NCBI GenBank assembly: GCA_003650545.1
Contig: QMQO01000010.1
Span: 1 to 37,789 of the forward strand
Source: Candidatus Woesearchaeota archaeon
GTDB lineage: Archaea > Nanobdellota > Nanobdellia > Woesearchaeales > B72-G16
Direction of reading: 5' to 3'
DNA: 37,789 bases
Positions 1 through 9,306 of this stretch are shown here, in pieces (position 1 is the first letter of the stretch; each line of letters opens with the position of its first letter). The position numbers and the translations under genes were made by a program. Below the pieces are notes generated by a model. It was not told the DNA's origin. It searched no databases and saw only the letters and a list, made by a program, of their open reading frames with translations.

Positions 1-214
1 CGTCTATCGATTACAGATAATTCAACTAAAAACAGATTATAAAAATAGCCTTAAGTAGTTGAAAATAAGATAAAAGTAATCTTAGCATATACCAACTATA
101 CCAACTTTGTGGTCTAAAAAAAATCTTGGTGGTCTAAAGAAAGTTATCTATCAGAGAAACCAGAGATCTTATGATATTTTTTAAAATCGAGTAGATGCTA
201 CTAAAAATATTAAC

Positions 215-952
215 TTAATGTGCAAAAAATGAATATATCCTAAGGCCTAGTTTGGCAATAGCTATTTTTATTGATTTGAAAAACCCAACCCCCTTGTACG
301 TTATTTTGCCTGTTTCCATCGCTTCTGTAAAAGTCATCTCTCTTCGGATAATATTTTCGATTGTTTCCATGTCAGTATAAACATTTACTGTCGGATTTTC
401 CAGTTCTCCTTTTGTGACTGTGATCATCTTTCCGTCTTTTGTCACAAACGAGATGCTTGCCTTTTTAATTTTTTCAATATAAAGGTTTACTCTCTCGTTT
501 TTGAAAAATTTCGCAACAGCAGGAGCTTTCTCAACATTTGAGTTATACATTTCCATCAATTGCTCCAAACTCTCATTGCTAAAATAATCCACCAGATAAA
601 ACTGCACAATGCTTTTCTGTATGTCTTTTCCAGTGACCAAAATGTCCCTTACACCAATCTGCGTTCCATCAGCTAGGACATCTGTTTCCCCATCAGCCAA
701 TTCATCAGTCATCTCTCCGTTTATACTGAACATTACTAACCTATCATCAGAGATATTGATAACCTTTACCTCGTAATCTTTGCCACCAACAACATAGGCT
801 CCCATATCACCTTCACTAAGAATACCAACTATGGTTTCTACTCCTATATTCAGACCATTGTTGCCATTATTTTTCAGAAGTTGCGCGTTTACAATGTACA
901 CCAACAAAAAAACGAATAGTATAAAACAAGTAAGTTTCCTTAGTTTCCTCAT
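215..952 (-). CDS. Secreted or membrane-anchored protein with SCP2-like C-terminal domain
   Basis: The 245-residue protein opens with a basic stretch and a hydrophobic segment (about residues 8-23) ending near Ala-Gln, which reads as a signal peptide or N-terminal anchor. Residues 40-125 form a beta-rich domain containing INGEMTDELADGET and DGTQIGVRDILV, a pattern I associate with small extracellular domains of DPANN archaea. Residues 145-240 resemble an SCP2 sterol-carrier fold: a strand pair (ISFVTKDGKMITVTKG), then a helix and the ending ITYKGVGFFKSIKIAIAKLG. SCP2 domains bind lipids, so a role at the outer face of the membrane is possible, but no ligand can be inferred. A TATA box (TTTTATAAA near 977-985) lies about 25 nt before the ATG, so the transcript is probably leaderless. 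The gene stands alone. Confidence 0.7.
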   Translation of the reverse strand: MRKLRKLTCFILFVFLLVYIVNAQLLKNNGNNGLNIGVETIVGILSEGDMGAYVVGGKDYEVKVINISDDRLVMFSINGEMTDELADGETDVLADGTQIGVRDILVTGKDIQKSIVQFYLVDYFSNESLEQLMEMYNSNVEKAPAVAKFFKNERVNLYIEKIKKASISFVTKDGKMITVTKGELENPTVNVYTDMETIENIIRREMTFTEAMETGKITYKGVGFFKSIKIAIAKLGLRIYSFFAH

Positions 953-1117
953 TATAAAGCAGAATAATCTATTGTTTTATAAAACTTTTTATAAATACAT
1001 CAGATAAATATGTTAAGTCAACTTTGAGGTTGAGACTGTTCTGTTTTAGTCTTTTTTTTTCTTTAGGTGTTTCGCCTGAACCAAAATTTTATAAATCCAA
1101 AAATAAAGCTATTTATT

Positions 1118-2335
1118 ATGGGTAACCTAAAAGAGTATGAAAAAATAGTTGGAAAAGATGTGTTAGCTGAAATACAGACTAAAGTTAAAAAGCTTAGACA
1201 TAAGCATATAGTAAGCATCTCTTCAACATATCAAGGCGGAGGCGTAGCAGAGATTCTCAACAGTATTGTAATCTTATTTAATAGAGCTGGTCTTGATTTT
1301 GGTTGGAGAATCCTACATGGTTCTCACGATTTTTTTAAAATCACAAAAAAGTTTCATAATGCATTACAAGGTCAGAAAATACATCTGACTCAAAAAAAGA
1401 AAAACATCTATTATGAAACAAACAAACGTTTCTCAGAGTTCACTCACATAGGAACCTATCATGATTTGGTTGTTGTTCATGATCCTCAGCCATTACCAAT
1501 GATAGATTTCTATAAGAAAAAACAACCTTGGATCTTTCGTTGCCACATAGACCTATCTCAACCAAATCTTGAGGTGTGGAACTACCTTAAAAAATTCATA
1601 AAAAAATACGACCACTTCATAGTTACCAAAGAAAACTACAAGAAAAAATTAAGAATTCCTCAGCTAGTTATGCGGCCAGCAATCGATCCTCTCTCAATAA
1701 AGAACAGACAGGTGTCAGACAGGACCATCACGAAATATCTTAGCGGGCACGATATAAAGCAAGATAAACCAATCATCTCACAAATCTCAAGGTTCGACAG
1801 ATGGAAAGATCATACAGGAACAATACGCATTTTTGAGTCTGTCAGAAAAAAAGTAAACTGCCAGTTGGTGTTGCTTGGCTCTTTTGCCTCTGACGATCCA
1901 GAGGGTCAGAAAATATATGGTCAAATTAAAAAGAAAGTAGAAAAAAGTAATTACAAAAAAGACATAAAACTATTGCTATTGCATAGCGATATTTTGGTTA
2001 ATTGTTTACAGCGCGCTTCGGCTGTTGTTTTCCAGAAGTCTCTAAAAGAAGGTTTTGGATTAACAGTTTCAGAAGCCCTGTATAAAGGGACACCGGTAGT
2101 AGCATCTAATGTTGGCGGGATCCCTCTGCAAATTATTAACGGCATGAATGGTTTTATTCATGAGCCAAAAGACTTTAAGGGTTTTGTAGCTAGCACGATA
2201 AAACTCTTAAAAGATGAAAATCTAAGAACCCAGCTTGGCAAGAGAGGCAAAGAATATGTTAGGGATAATTTCTTGATTACAAGACTGATGTTAGACTGGC
2301 TTAATCTGTTCGGGGTTTACTTAGCAAAAAAATAA
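1118..2335 (+). CDS. GT4 glycosyltransferase, trehalose synthase (TreT)-like
   Basis: This is a GT-B fold, family GT4 glycosyltransferase of about 405 residues. The N-terminal YEKIVGKDVLAEI and STYQGGGVAEILNSIV are characteristic of TreT, which makes trehalose from an NDP-glucose and glucose. The C-terminal domain has the retaining-GT4 signature EGFGLTVSEALYKGTPVV followed by NVGGI, where the glutamates contact the donor sugar nucleotide. I chose the ATG at 1118, not the in-frame ATG at 1067, because a TATA box (TTTATAAA, about 1088-1095) sits 25 nt before 1118 and inside the longer reading frame. The protein is then leaderless and begins MGNLKEYEK. It is cytoplasmic. The exact acceptor is uncertain, since TreT relatives can use other acceptors. 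No trehalose genes flank it. Confidence 0.8.
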   Translation: MGNLKEYEKIVGKDVLAEIQTKVKKLRHKHIVSISSTYQGGGVAEILNSIVILFNRAGLDFGWRILHGSHDFFKITKKFHNALQGQKIHLTQKKKNIYYETNKRFSEFTHIGTYHDLVVVHDPQPLPMIDFYKKKQPWIFRCHIDLSQPNLEVWNYLKKFIKKYDHFIVTKENYKKKLRIPQLVMRPAIDPLSIKNRQVSDRTITKYLSGHDIKQDKPIISQISRFDRWKDHTGTIRIFESVRKKVNCQLVLLGSFASDDPEGQKIYGQIKKKVEKSNYKKDIKLLLLHSDILVNCLQRASAVVFQKSLKEGFGLTVSEALYKGTPVVASNVGGIPLQIINGMNGFIHEPKDFKGFVASTIKLLKDENLRTQLGKRGKEYVRDNFLITRLMLDWLNLFGVYLAKK

Positions 2336-2356
2336 TTATTTTTTGTACAAAAGATA

Positions 2357-2439
2357 TGCCACTTAAAGGTATATCATATATCACTCTTATGATATATCAC
2401 ATTTAATCTAAATCATTTAAGCTAAATATTAAAGTGGCA
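2357..2439. repeat. Nested inverted repeats downstream of the glycosyltransferase
   Basis: TGCCACTT at 2357-2364 is the exact inverse of AAGTGGCA at 2432-2439. Inside it, TATATCATA (2370-2378) pairs with TATGATATA (2388-2396) around a 9-nt loop. ATATATCAC also occurs twice as a direct repeat (2376-2384 and 2392-2400). This could be a 3'-end or terminator structure for the gene ending at 2335, or a small RNA. There is no coding sequence here. Confidence 0.4.
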
Positions 2440-2582
2440 GAGTAACTATTTACAACCAAAATATTTAAAAAAATCAAAATAAAGAATCATAAAATAAAAA
2501 AAATAGACAAAATAAAAAATAGCTTTTGAAATAAATTGAAATAAAACTTACATAAAACTTACAACTTCTTGCAGCTTTTTCA

Positions 2583-2918
2583 TCAGCCCCACTTTTTTTT
2601 CTTCATGTGTGTTTCTAACTCAGCCAAAATTGACTGATAGTTTTCATGACTGTCTTTTACGATTCTATTAAAAATAGATACACAAGCTGGATCTAGATTT
2701 TCGTGTATGCCAGCTTCTGCATATTTTCTTATTTTCACTAGAAATCTTGTGAGTTTCATGTGTAAATAATTCGTTTTCCTTGCTTTTGTAATCAAAGCAG
2801 CTTCTTCATCTGAAACTCTTGAAAACTTTTCTTTTGGGGCGCCGCATTTAGGACATTTATCTGGAGCATCATCTCCGTCATGTAGATATCCGCAAACACC
2901 ACATCTCCACAATGTCAT
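2583..2918 (-). CDS. Small rubredoxin-like domain protein
   Basis: This protein of about 111 residues begins with a rubredoxin-type iron-binding knuckle pair, CGVCGY and CPKCGAP, of the short kind found at the C-terminus of rubrerythrins. A helical tail of about 70 residues follows (KLTRFLVKIRKYAEAGIHEN onward) and does not match the ferritin-like diiron domain of rubrerythrin; I see no ExxH pairs. It probably acts in electron transfer or redox sensing in the cytoplasm. Two ATGs compete (2924 and 2918). The strong ribosome binding site GGAGGG directly abuts the first, but is 6-7 nt from the second, so I prefer 2918. The gene is monocistronic. The domain call is firm and the function open. Confidence 0.75.
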   Translation of the reverse strand: MTLWRCGVCGYLHDGDDAPDKCPKCGAPKEKFSRVSDEEAALITKARKTNYLHMKLTRFLVKIRKYAEAGIHENLDPACVSIFNRIVKDSHENYQSILAELETHMKKKKWG

Positions 2919-3401
2919 ATCCATCCCTCCTATTAAGTTCTAAACTTTCAAAATTCTCACACCTGCTATTACCGTAAGTTATTATGTTTACAGTTATTTA
3001 TGTTTACAGGCTTATGTTTGCAAGCAGGCAGGTTTGGTCTTTGTTTAATATTTTTATGTATATAAAAAACTTGTCTTTGTTTTTTTCTTTCTATGGCTAA
3101 GAAAATGGGAAAAAAGATTTTTATTCTTTCTTGCTAAGCCTGTTTTTTTAGTTAAATTAATTAAATATTTCCTAATTATAAATAAAAAGACTATTTTATT
3201 TTGTCTATGAGGTATAGATATCAGATGTAATTAGATGATCATGATAATTTTTTACATGATTTTTTACTACTTTTCAAAGAATCTATATAAACCACAATTG
3301 TACATGAACTATATAAACATATATTTTATATATTTCCATTTATATATAAAAAACAAAAACTATATATACTTTGATGAGAAATATATACCTTAGGTGGTAG
3401 A
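2919..3401. other. Intergenic region with promoters and short repeats
   Basis: These 480 nt between divergent genes are very A+T rich. Near 2982-3025 an element of the form TTATGTTTACAG recurs (two good copies and a weaker third, CTTATGTTTGCAAG). The segment TATATATAAAAAAC and later TATATATACTTT (about 3340-3372) are candidate TATA boxes for the regulator starting at 3402, whose ribosome binding site is GGTGG. A 14-codon open frame after a TATA box at 3093 is too short to call. Confidence 0.4.
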
Positions 3402-4304
3402 ATGACTAAGAGAAAACTAGTGGCATTGGGTGGATCAACCCTGATGGTCAGTTTGCCAAGTAGATTTGTCCAAAGCTATGGCCTTAAAAAAGGTGACGAA
3501 GTAACTGTTACTGAACAACAACACAGTATTGTAATCTCAACTGATAAAGACTATCAAGCAAACAACATCCAACTTGATGTATCTGGCATCAAAAACATCT
3601 TAGGAAGGATTGTTGGTGCATTGTACAAAGCAGGCTATGATGACATAGAACTCAGATTTAAGTCAACAGAAGAGCTAGCATTAATACAAAAAGAATTACA
3701 GCGTACTTGTCTCGGCTTTGAGGTAATGGAGCAAGGCAAAAACCACATAGTTATTAAAAATGTCTCTAAATTGGATGATGATGAATTCAAAAACATCTTA
3801 AGAAGAGCATTTCTTTTTTTGTTGGATTTTTCTAGAGACACTCTAGATGCACTTAAGACAGGAGATAAAGATTATCTGGAACGGGTTGCACTGCGTGACA
3901 TCCAGATCAATAAATATATGGATTTCTGCAGAAGAACCCTTAATAAACGGGGAGCTGCTATCATGAAGATGGTTGCACCAATGTACTACATTCTTGAGCA
4001 AATAGAACGTATTGGCGACATCTACAAATATATCTGTACTGAAAATGCAAAGAACCCAATCAAAATAGACTCGCATCTGCAAGATCTCTTTGAGGATGTG
4101 AATGAAATAGTCTACAACTTTTATCAGTTATTTTATAAGTTCAATTTAAAAAGCTTGGATGAACTAGCAACAAAAAAAACAGCATTGCAAAGCAAACTAA
4201 ATAGTCTGAAAAATAAAGACCACAATGAACTGGTTTTTAGACTGAATCAGATTGTTAACAACATCTATGATATGAATGGCGCATTGATGATGTTAAACTT
4301 ATAA
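3402..4304 (+). CDS. AbrB/SpoVT-domain plus PhoU-domain regulator
   Basis: The 300-residue protein has an N-terminal swapped-hairpin AbrB/SpoVT DNA-binding domain (residues 1-47: KLVALGGSTLMVSLPSRFV, then GLKKGDEVTV). About residues 110-300 are helical and PhoU-like, with acidic/aromatic helices such as FSRDTLDAL and the second-repeat segment YYILEQIERIGDIYKYI. This fusion is widespread in archaea and is annotated as a phosphate uptake regulator: PhoU binds metal clusters and communicates with Pst transporters, while the AbrB half suggests direct DNA binding. No phosphate transporter lies in this window, so the target is unknown. The ribosome binding site GGTGG is 7 nt before the ATG. Confidence 0.85.
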   Translation: MTKRKLVALGGSTLMVSLPSRFVQSYGLKKGDEVTVTEQQHSIVISTDKDYQANNIQLDVSGIKNILGRIVGALYKAGYDDIELRFKSTEELALIQKELQRTCLGFEVMEQGKNHIVIKNVSKLDDDEFKNILRRAFLFLLDFSRDTLDALKTGDKDYLERVALRDIQINKYMDFCRRTLNKRGAAIMKMVAPMYYILEQIERIGDIYKYICTENAKNPIKIDSHLQDLFEDVNEIVYNFYQLFYKFNLKSLDELATKKTALQSKLNSLKNKDHNELVFRLNQIVNNIYDMNGALMMLNL

Positions 4305-4392
4305 CAAATGCTCCTAGATACGATGAGGCAGTGCAACTTTTAATAGTATGATAGTCAAGTATAATCAGGCGAGATTAAACTAGCGTCTAAGA

Positions 4393-6420
4393 TTAAACTA
4401 GTAGTCTCTTAACATCCTCATTCTTTCCAGTTTTTATAATCTCTTCTAATTTAGATACACCATCTATTTCTGGAATCGCTCTAAGATTGGACCTTAATAC
4501 GCCGTAATTATGTAAAATCTCTTTATCCTTCTTTTGATTAATAAAACTTCCAAATAAACAAGCAGAGTTCAACAAAGAATAATAGAATAATTGAGCATTG
4601 TCTCTTTTTAATCTGTAAAAACTGAACCTATTGAATGTTTTATGATAGTGTTCAACTAGCTTGTCCTCTATTTTTAATTCAGCAACAACTGGGTGCAACA
4701 AGAAATGTGTCAATCCGTAATAAGGATGAGCAAAAACCTTTTTTTCATTATCAAACAAAACTCCTCCAACGAAGAAATTAGTTGCATAGGTATCGCCTGA
4801 ATCAAGACAATCGCCTTCTTTTAGTCTTGGTTTTAGATACTCTATTAAACTGGCTTCGAAGTCATCAACTAAACCAATGTCTGGTTGAATTATTTCCTTT
4901 ATTCTTGTGCTGAATCTTCTTGCTAATGTTGCTTGCCAATCTAGCTGATGAATCAGGATTTTCTCTTTTTTACCGTCTATTTTAATCATAATCGTACCAG
5001 TGCCTTTCTCTCTTCTTTTCCTTCTTATATCACGAGCCCCAAAAGAATGCATCATAGCTATGGTTTCAGTGGCTTCTTTTAATTGAAGTGTCTTCACATT
5101 GTCTGAAAAATCACTATACAATAATGCATCAAGCGTTAGATCTAATGTGTGTGGGGTTCTCATAGCATAAACCAAGCCGATTTTTTTTAGATTGACTAAA
5201 CCTAATGATTCTATAATTTTCTTAGGCTTTTTCGCGTATTTTTTAAAGGCGTTTCTTAAAAACACATTTGTTACGTATTCTTCTCTCAGCGATTTTGCAT
5301 CACTTTTTACGCCTTTGAAAACAAAAAGTCTTCTTGACGCAGGAATGATGGTAGTATAAATCGGTTTGTCTTGAACCTTCTGCATCAAGCTATCGATAAA
5401 TTCAACGTCATTTTCAAATAACGAAAGTAATTTGGAAATGCGATTTTTATCGTTGGTGTATTCCAGCAGAGGCAAAAGTGCAGCTATGTCTTCTACACAA
5501 GTAATATTTTTCTGAGATATTAGGTCTACAAAAAAATTAACTCCTATTTTCTGTATTAATGTTTCTATTAGAAATTTTGTATTTTCATTTGTTGGATTTG
5601 CGAATCTTGCTTTAGTTAGTGAGATCAATGCAGATAAATAATTTCCTCTTTGTAACTCAAATTGTCCTTCAACATAATGAACAAGATGATAATCAGGTCT
5701 AACACTTATGGCTCTATTCATGTATTTTAATGCATTATCTTCATCGCCTATGGCCAGGTAGAGCAATGCAAGATTCAATAAGGCGTCTAGATAATTCCCG
5801 TTTATTTGCAGAGTCATTTTATAGTATTTTTCTGCATTCTTTATGTCTCTTTTTAACATATAACAGGCTCCAATATTTGTTAATGCTGCTAGATTTTTTG
5901 GGTCAACCTCTAATACTTTTTTAGCATATTTTATTCCTTCATCCACGTTGTCTTTTTGAAGATAAAAAAGAGTGTATCCTGATAACATATCTCTACATTT
6001 TGGATTGATTTCGTAGGATATTTTCAGTAGCTTTTCTGCGCTGTCAAAATCACCTAAACGAACACATGCTATTGCAGTTACACCTAATAATCTATCTGTC
6101 GTTATTTTGAGCTTCTCAGCTTTATTATACAACCATAATACTTTCTTATAATCATTGAGATGCATATAACAATGCCCAAGAAAATGGAAAAAGACTTCTT
6201 TTTCTGTACCTAGTTCTATTGCTTTCTCTAACAAGGTGATGCCTTCGTATTCTTTTTTTGGATCTTCATTTGATTCCCCGAGTAGGATTAAAGCAGACAT
6301 GCCGATAGCATCTGCATCATTAGGATTCTGATCTAAAACTCTGTTAATAATCTTTCTTGCAGAAAGAAAATCGTTATTTCTGTAATACTCAAAAATCTTT
6401 TTATAGTCATCTTCCATCAT
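4393..6420 (-). CDS. TPR repeat protein with kinase-like C-terminal half
   Basis: The 675-residue cytoplasmic protein starts with about eight tetratricopeptide repeats (residues 5-275; several contain the NIGACY/NLALLYLAIGD type of helix A followed by ALKYMNRAI). The C-terminal part, about 360-675, is not TPR. In it I see an order of motifs resembling the protein-kinase/aminoglycoside-phosphotransferase fold: a strand with K369, glutamates E380-E381, a hinge-like segment LVYAMRTPHTLDLTL (417-431), MMHSFG (456-461) and a catalytic-loop-like GDTYATNFFVGG with D543 and N548. The metal-binding aspartate of the DFG position seems absent (FAHPYYG). A phosphotransferase or pseudokinase role is therefore an inference. 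It stands alone, convergent with the PhoU regulator. Confidence 0.65.
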   Translation of the reverse strand: MMEDDYKKIFEYYRNNDFLSARKIINRVLDQNPNDADAIGMSALILLGESNEDPKKEYEGITLLEKAIELGTEKEVFFHFLGHCYMHLNDYKKVLWLYNKAEKLKITTDRLLGVTAIACVRLGDFDSAEKLLKISYEINPKCRDMLSGYTLFYLQKDNVDEGIKYAKKVLEVDPKNLAALTNIGACYMLKRDIKNAEKYYKMTLQINGNYLDALLNLALLYLAIGDEDNALKYMNRAISVRPDYHLVHYVEGQFELQRGNYLSALISLTKARFANPTNENTKFLIETLIQKIGVNFFVDLISQKNITCVEDIAALLPLLEYTNDKNRISKLLSLFENDVEFIDSLMQKVQDKPIYTTIIPASRRLFVFKGVKSDAKSLREEYVTNVFLRNAFKKYAKKPKKIIESLGLVNLKKIGLVYAMRTPHTLDLTLDALLYSDFSDNVKTLQLKEATETIAMMHSFGARDIRRKRREKGTGTIMIKIDGKKEKILIHQLDWQATLARRFSTRIKEIIQPDIGLVDDFEASLIEYLKPRLKEGDCLDSGDTYATNFFVGGVLFDNEKKVFAHPYYGLTHFLLHPVVAELKIEDKLVEHYHKTFNRFSFYRLKRDNAQLFYYSLLNSACLFGSFINQKKDKEILHNYGVLRSNLRAIPEIDGVSKLEEIIKTGKNEDVKRLLV

Positions 6421-6532
6421 GATGATATATAAATATAATTCTAATTTTAAAAAGATTTGTTGTCAAAAGTCAGTTACAAAAAATAAGAACAAACTAAAAT
6501 CCTTGAGAATGATCTTTTTTATCATACCAAGG

Positions 6533-7894
6533 TTACATCCCAAAACCTTTTGGAACTTTTCCTTTCATCTTTTTTATCATTTTTTCCATATCGCGAGGGC
6601 TTCCACTTCCTTTAAACATCTTCACCATCTTTTTGCTCTGCTTATACTGTTTCAATAATTCGCGAACATCAGAAATCTCAACACCAGAACCACGTGCAAT
6701 CCTTTCTGCACGGGAGCCTGTAATTATCTCTGGATCCTCAAGCTCTTCCTTGGTCATTCCGTTCATTGCAAACCTCCATTTTTTTAACTTCTCTTCTTGC
6801 ACCTGAATTATATCCTTTGGTAACTTCAACTGCCCCAACCCAGGTATCATTTCCATTATTTTTCCAAGCGGGCCCATCTTACTCATTGCTTCCATCTGCT
6901 GATACAAATCTAGAAGATTGAATTCTCCTTTCAAGAACTTTTTTCCAAGATCCTGGGCTTCTTCTTCTGTTATAGCATCTTTTGCTTTCTCAAGCAACGC
7001 CTCGATGTCGCCCATTCCTAACAGTCTGCCTACAAAGTTTGGTGGGTTAAATTTTTCTAAGTCGTCTATTTTTTCACCTACACCAATGAACATAACAGGT
7101 GCTTTTGTAACAGAACATGCGATTAACGCGCCACCACCCTTAGCAGTTCCGTCTAATTTTGTGATTATCACGCCTGTTACATCGGTTGTTTCATGAAAAG
7201 CGCGAGCTTGCTTCTCAGCAGCTTGGCCAACATCTGCTGAAATAACAAGTATCCTTTCATCAGCTTTTACAGTTTTGTTGATCTCATTTAACTCTTCAAT
7301 CAGATCATCCGATAAAGCATCTCTTCCAGCAGTATCAATTATAACAATATCAAATTTCTTTAGCTCATCTTCAAACTCATTGTATATGCTTACGGGATCT
7401 TTCTTATTTGGATTACCGAATACAGGCACATTTATCTGCTTGCCTAGCTGCTGCAACTGTGTGAACGCAGCAGGTCTCCAAGTATCAGTTGACATCAATG
7501 CAATCTTATAGCCACGTTTCTGAAAAAACTTACCTAGCTTGGCTGCCGTAGTTGTTTTTCCGTTACCAAATAGACCAACAAGCAAAATCTTTGTTGGCCT
7601 TTTTTTAATCTCAATTTTTTTGGGTTCTTTTCCTAAGAAATTAGTTAACTCCTCATATACAATATTGATCAAGTGTTCCTTTTTTGTTAAGCCGGCAGGT
7701 TCTTTTTCTTTTAAAGCTCGCTCTTTAATTTTCTTTGTGAGATCAAACACGAGCTGCACGTTAACATCAGATTGCAATAGAGCACGTTGAATATCTTTTA
7801 CTAGCTCACTTATTAGTCTTTCATCTACAAAGACAGATTTTGCAATCTTACTTAGCGTATCCTTCAAGCTTGAACTTAGTGTTTCTAGTACCAT
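6533..7894 (-). CDS. srp54: Signal recognition particle 54 kDa protein (SRP54)
   Basis: This GTPase subunit of the signal recognition particle binds signal peptides and SRP RNA and docks with FtsY at the membrane. Its 453 residues match the family. The N domain spans 1-95. The G domain runs from about 100 to 300, with P-loop GLFGNGKT at 107-114 (usually GLQGSGKT), DTAGRD and the guanine-specificity TKLDGTAKGGG. The methionine-rich M domain follows, with RIARGSG and GSPRDMEKMIKKMKG for RNA and signal binding. A TATA box (GGTATATAAAGC, about 7911-7922) lies 25 nt before the ATG, so the transcript is leaderless. The two P-loop substitutions are unusual but keep the GKT core. Confidence 0.97.
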   Translation of the reverse strand: MVLETLSSSLKDTLSKIAKSVFVDERLISELVKDIQRALLQSDVNVQLVFDLTKKIKERALKEKEPAGLTKKEHLINIVYEELTNFLGKEPKKIEIKKRPTKILLVGLFGNGKTTTAAKLGKFFQKRGYKIALMSTDTWRPAAFTQLQQLGKQINVPVFGNPNKKDPVSIYNEFEDELKKFDIVIIDTAGRDALSDDLIEELNEINKTVKADERILVISADVGQAAEKQARAFHETTDVTGVIITKLDGTAKGGGALIACSVTKAPVMFIGVGEKIDDLEKFNPPNFVGRLLGMGDIEALLEKAKDAITEEEAQDLGKKFLKGEFNLLDLYQQMEAMSKMGPLGKIMEMIPGLGQLKLPKDIIQVQEEKLKKWRFAMNGMTKEELEDPEIITGSRAERIARGSGVEISDVRELLKQYKQSKKMVKMFKGSGSPRDMEKMIKKMKGKVPKGFGM

Positions 7895-7983
7895 TTCCCT
7901 ATCTATATGCTTTATATACCAAAGAATAGATTTTGCTTTATAAATGTTTAGGAATAGAATTGTTTGACAGATCTATATCCTAG

Positions 7984-9303
7984 CTATATCCTAGAAATTA
8001 TGCTTTCAATCTTTTTTCTAACCTCTTCTAACCTTTCCTTACTATTTGCTTCTATGTTCACCCTTAACATTGGTTCTGTATGGCTCTCCCTTACACTAAA
8101 CCAGAAATCTGGGTAATCAACCCTTAAACCATCAATAGTTGTTCTCTTACCATTTGGGAAAGCAGCTCTTATCTCTGTTATAGCTGATTTCCTGTCACCA
8201 ACTTTGAAATTAAGTTCTCCAGAATTAAAATATTTATCATAAATCTTTACAATGTCTGAAAACCTTTTCTTTGTGTTTGATAATATGTCGAAGATAATCA
8301 TCATGGTTATTAAACCAGAATCTGCATAATAATTATCTTGATAATAATAATGTCCGCTAAGCTCGCCACCAAACAATATACCAAGCTTTCTCATTGTCTT
8401 CTTGATGAATGAATGGCCTACACGAGATATAATGGGGATCCCATCGTGTGTTTTGATTACCTCAGACACAATTTTGCTGCTTCTGATGTCGAATAAAATT
8501 TTTCCACCCAAGTTTTCTTTTAGAAATTTCTCAGCAATAATGGCAGTTATCACATACGGTGGTACTTTGTTGCTTTTCTCGTCAATGAATATCACTCTGT
8601 CGCCATCATTATCAAAAGCAACACCTAGGTCTGCCTTTCTTTTCTTAACCTCTCTTTTCAAAGACACGAGATTTTCTTCTTTAGATGGATCTGGACCATG
8701 GTTAGGAAAGCGTCCATTCGGACTGAAGAATAACTTTGTTGCTTTAATATTCTTCAACATAGAAAACAGATGAGTTAATATCTTTCCAGTTGAACCATTG
8801 CCAGCATCAACAACAACCTTTAATCTCCTACTGACTTTCCCAAACTTAAGAACGTGGTTTAGATATTCATTTGTCAGATCTATCTTTGCATAGTGTCCAA
8901 GGCATTTTAACCTATATTTGCGATCCATTAATTTCTCTATTTTCTTTAGTTCTTTTCCACCGATAGGAATCGCCTCTTTTCTACAAAACTTCATGCCATT
9001 GTAGTCTTTTGGGTCGTGACTAGCAGTAACCATGATTCCTGCTTTAAAACCAAGATGGTTAATAGCGTAATAGAAGTATGGTGTACTACATAAACCAAGA
9101 TCGATAACACTGGCACCACTATGTCTTAAACCATTGGTTATAGCTTCTGAAAGTGATAACGAACTCGATCTGGCGTCCCTTCCAATCACAACAAGCTTTG
9201 CTTTTGTATAAGCAATAAAGGCCTGTGCAATCTTATAGGCAATGCGTTCATTGATTTCACGCGGGTAGATTCCGCGTACATCATAAGCATGGAAGATGCT
9301 CAT
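7984..9303 (-). CDS. manB: Phosphomannomutase/phosphoglucomutase
   Basis: This 439-residue alpha-D-phosphohexomutase interconverts hexose 1- and 6-phosphates, feeding GDP-mannose or UDP-glucose synthesis for glycans. The phosphoserine loop TASHDPKDYNG places the catalytic serine at about residue 95. The metal loop DNDGDR, the sugar-binding GELSGH and the C-terminal phosphate-binding SHTEPMLRVN are all present, so it looks fully active. Its ribosome binding site GAGGTGA overlaps the stop codon of the upstream RelE-like gene (AAGAGGTGAAAAATG), which implies co-transcription and translational coupling with the toxin-antitoxin pair. That is an odd pairing. Confidence 0.95.
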   Translation of the reverse strand: MSIFHAYDVRGIYPREINERIAYKIAQAFIAYTKAKLVVIGRDARSSSLSLSEAITNGLRHSGASVIDLGLCSTPYFYYAINHLGFKAGIMVTASHDPKDYNGMKFCRKEAIPIGGKELKKIEKLMDRKYRLKCLGHYAKIDLTNEYLNHVLKFGKVSRRLKVVVDAGNGSTGKILTHLFSMLKNIKATKLFFSPNGRFPNHGPDPSKEENLVSLKREVKKRKADLGVAFDNDGDRVIFIDEKSNKVPPYVITAIIAEKFLKENLGGKILFDIRSSKIVSEVIKTHDGIPIISRVGHSFIKKTMRKLGILFGGELSGHYYYQDNYYADSGLITMMIIFDILSNTKKRFSDIVKIYDKYFNSGELNFKVGDRKSAITEIRAAFPNGKRTTIDGLRVDYPDFWFSVRESHTEPMLRVNIEANSKERLEEVRKKIESIISRI

Positions 9304-9306
9304 TTT

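Noticed and set aside
1067-1117. Upstream ATG for the glycosyltransferase
   Set aside because: The TATA box lies inside this extension, and the family's N-terminus aligns with the ATG at 1118.
3093-3137. 14-codon leader peptide before the AbrB-PhoU gene
   Set aside because: Although a TATA box precedes it, it is too short and lies 260 nt from the gene; likely chance.
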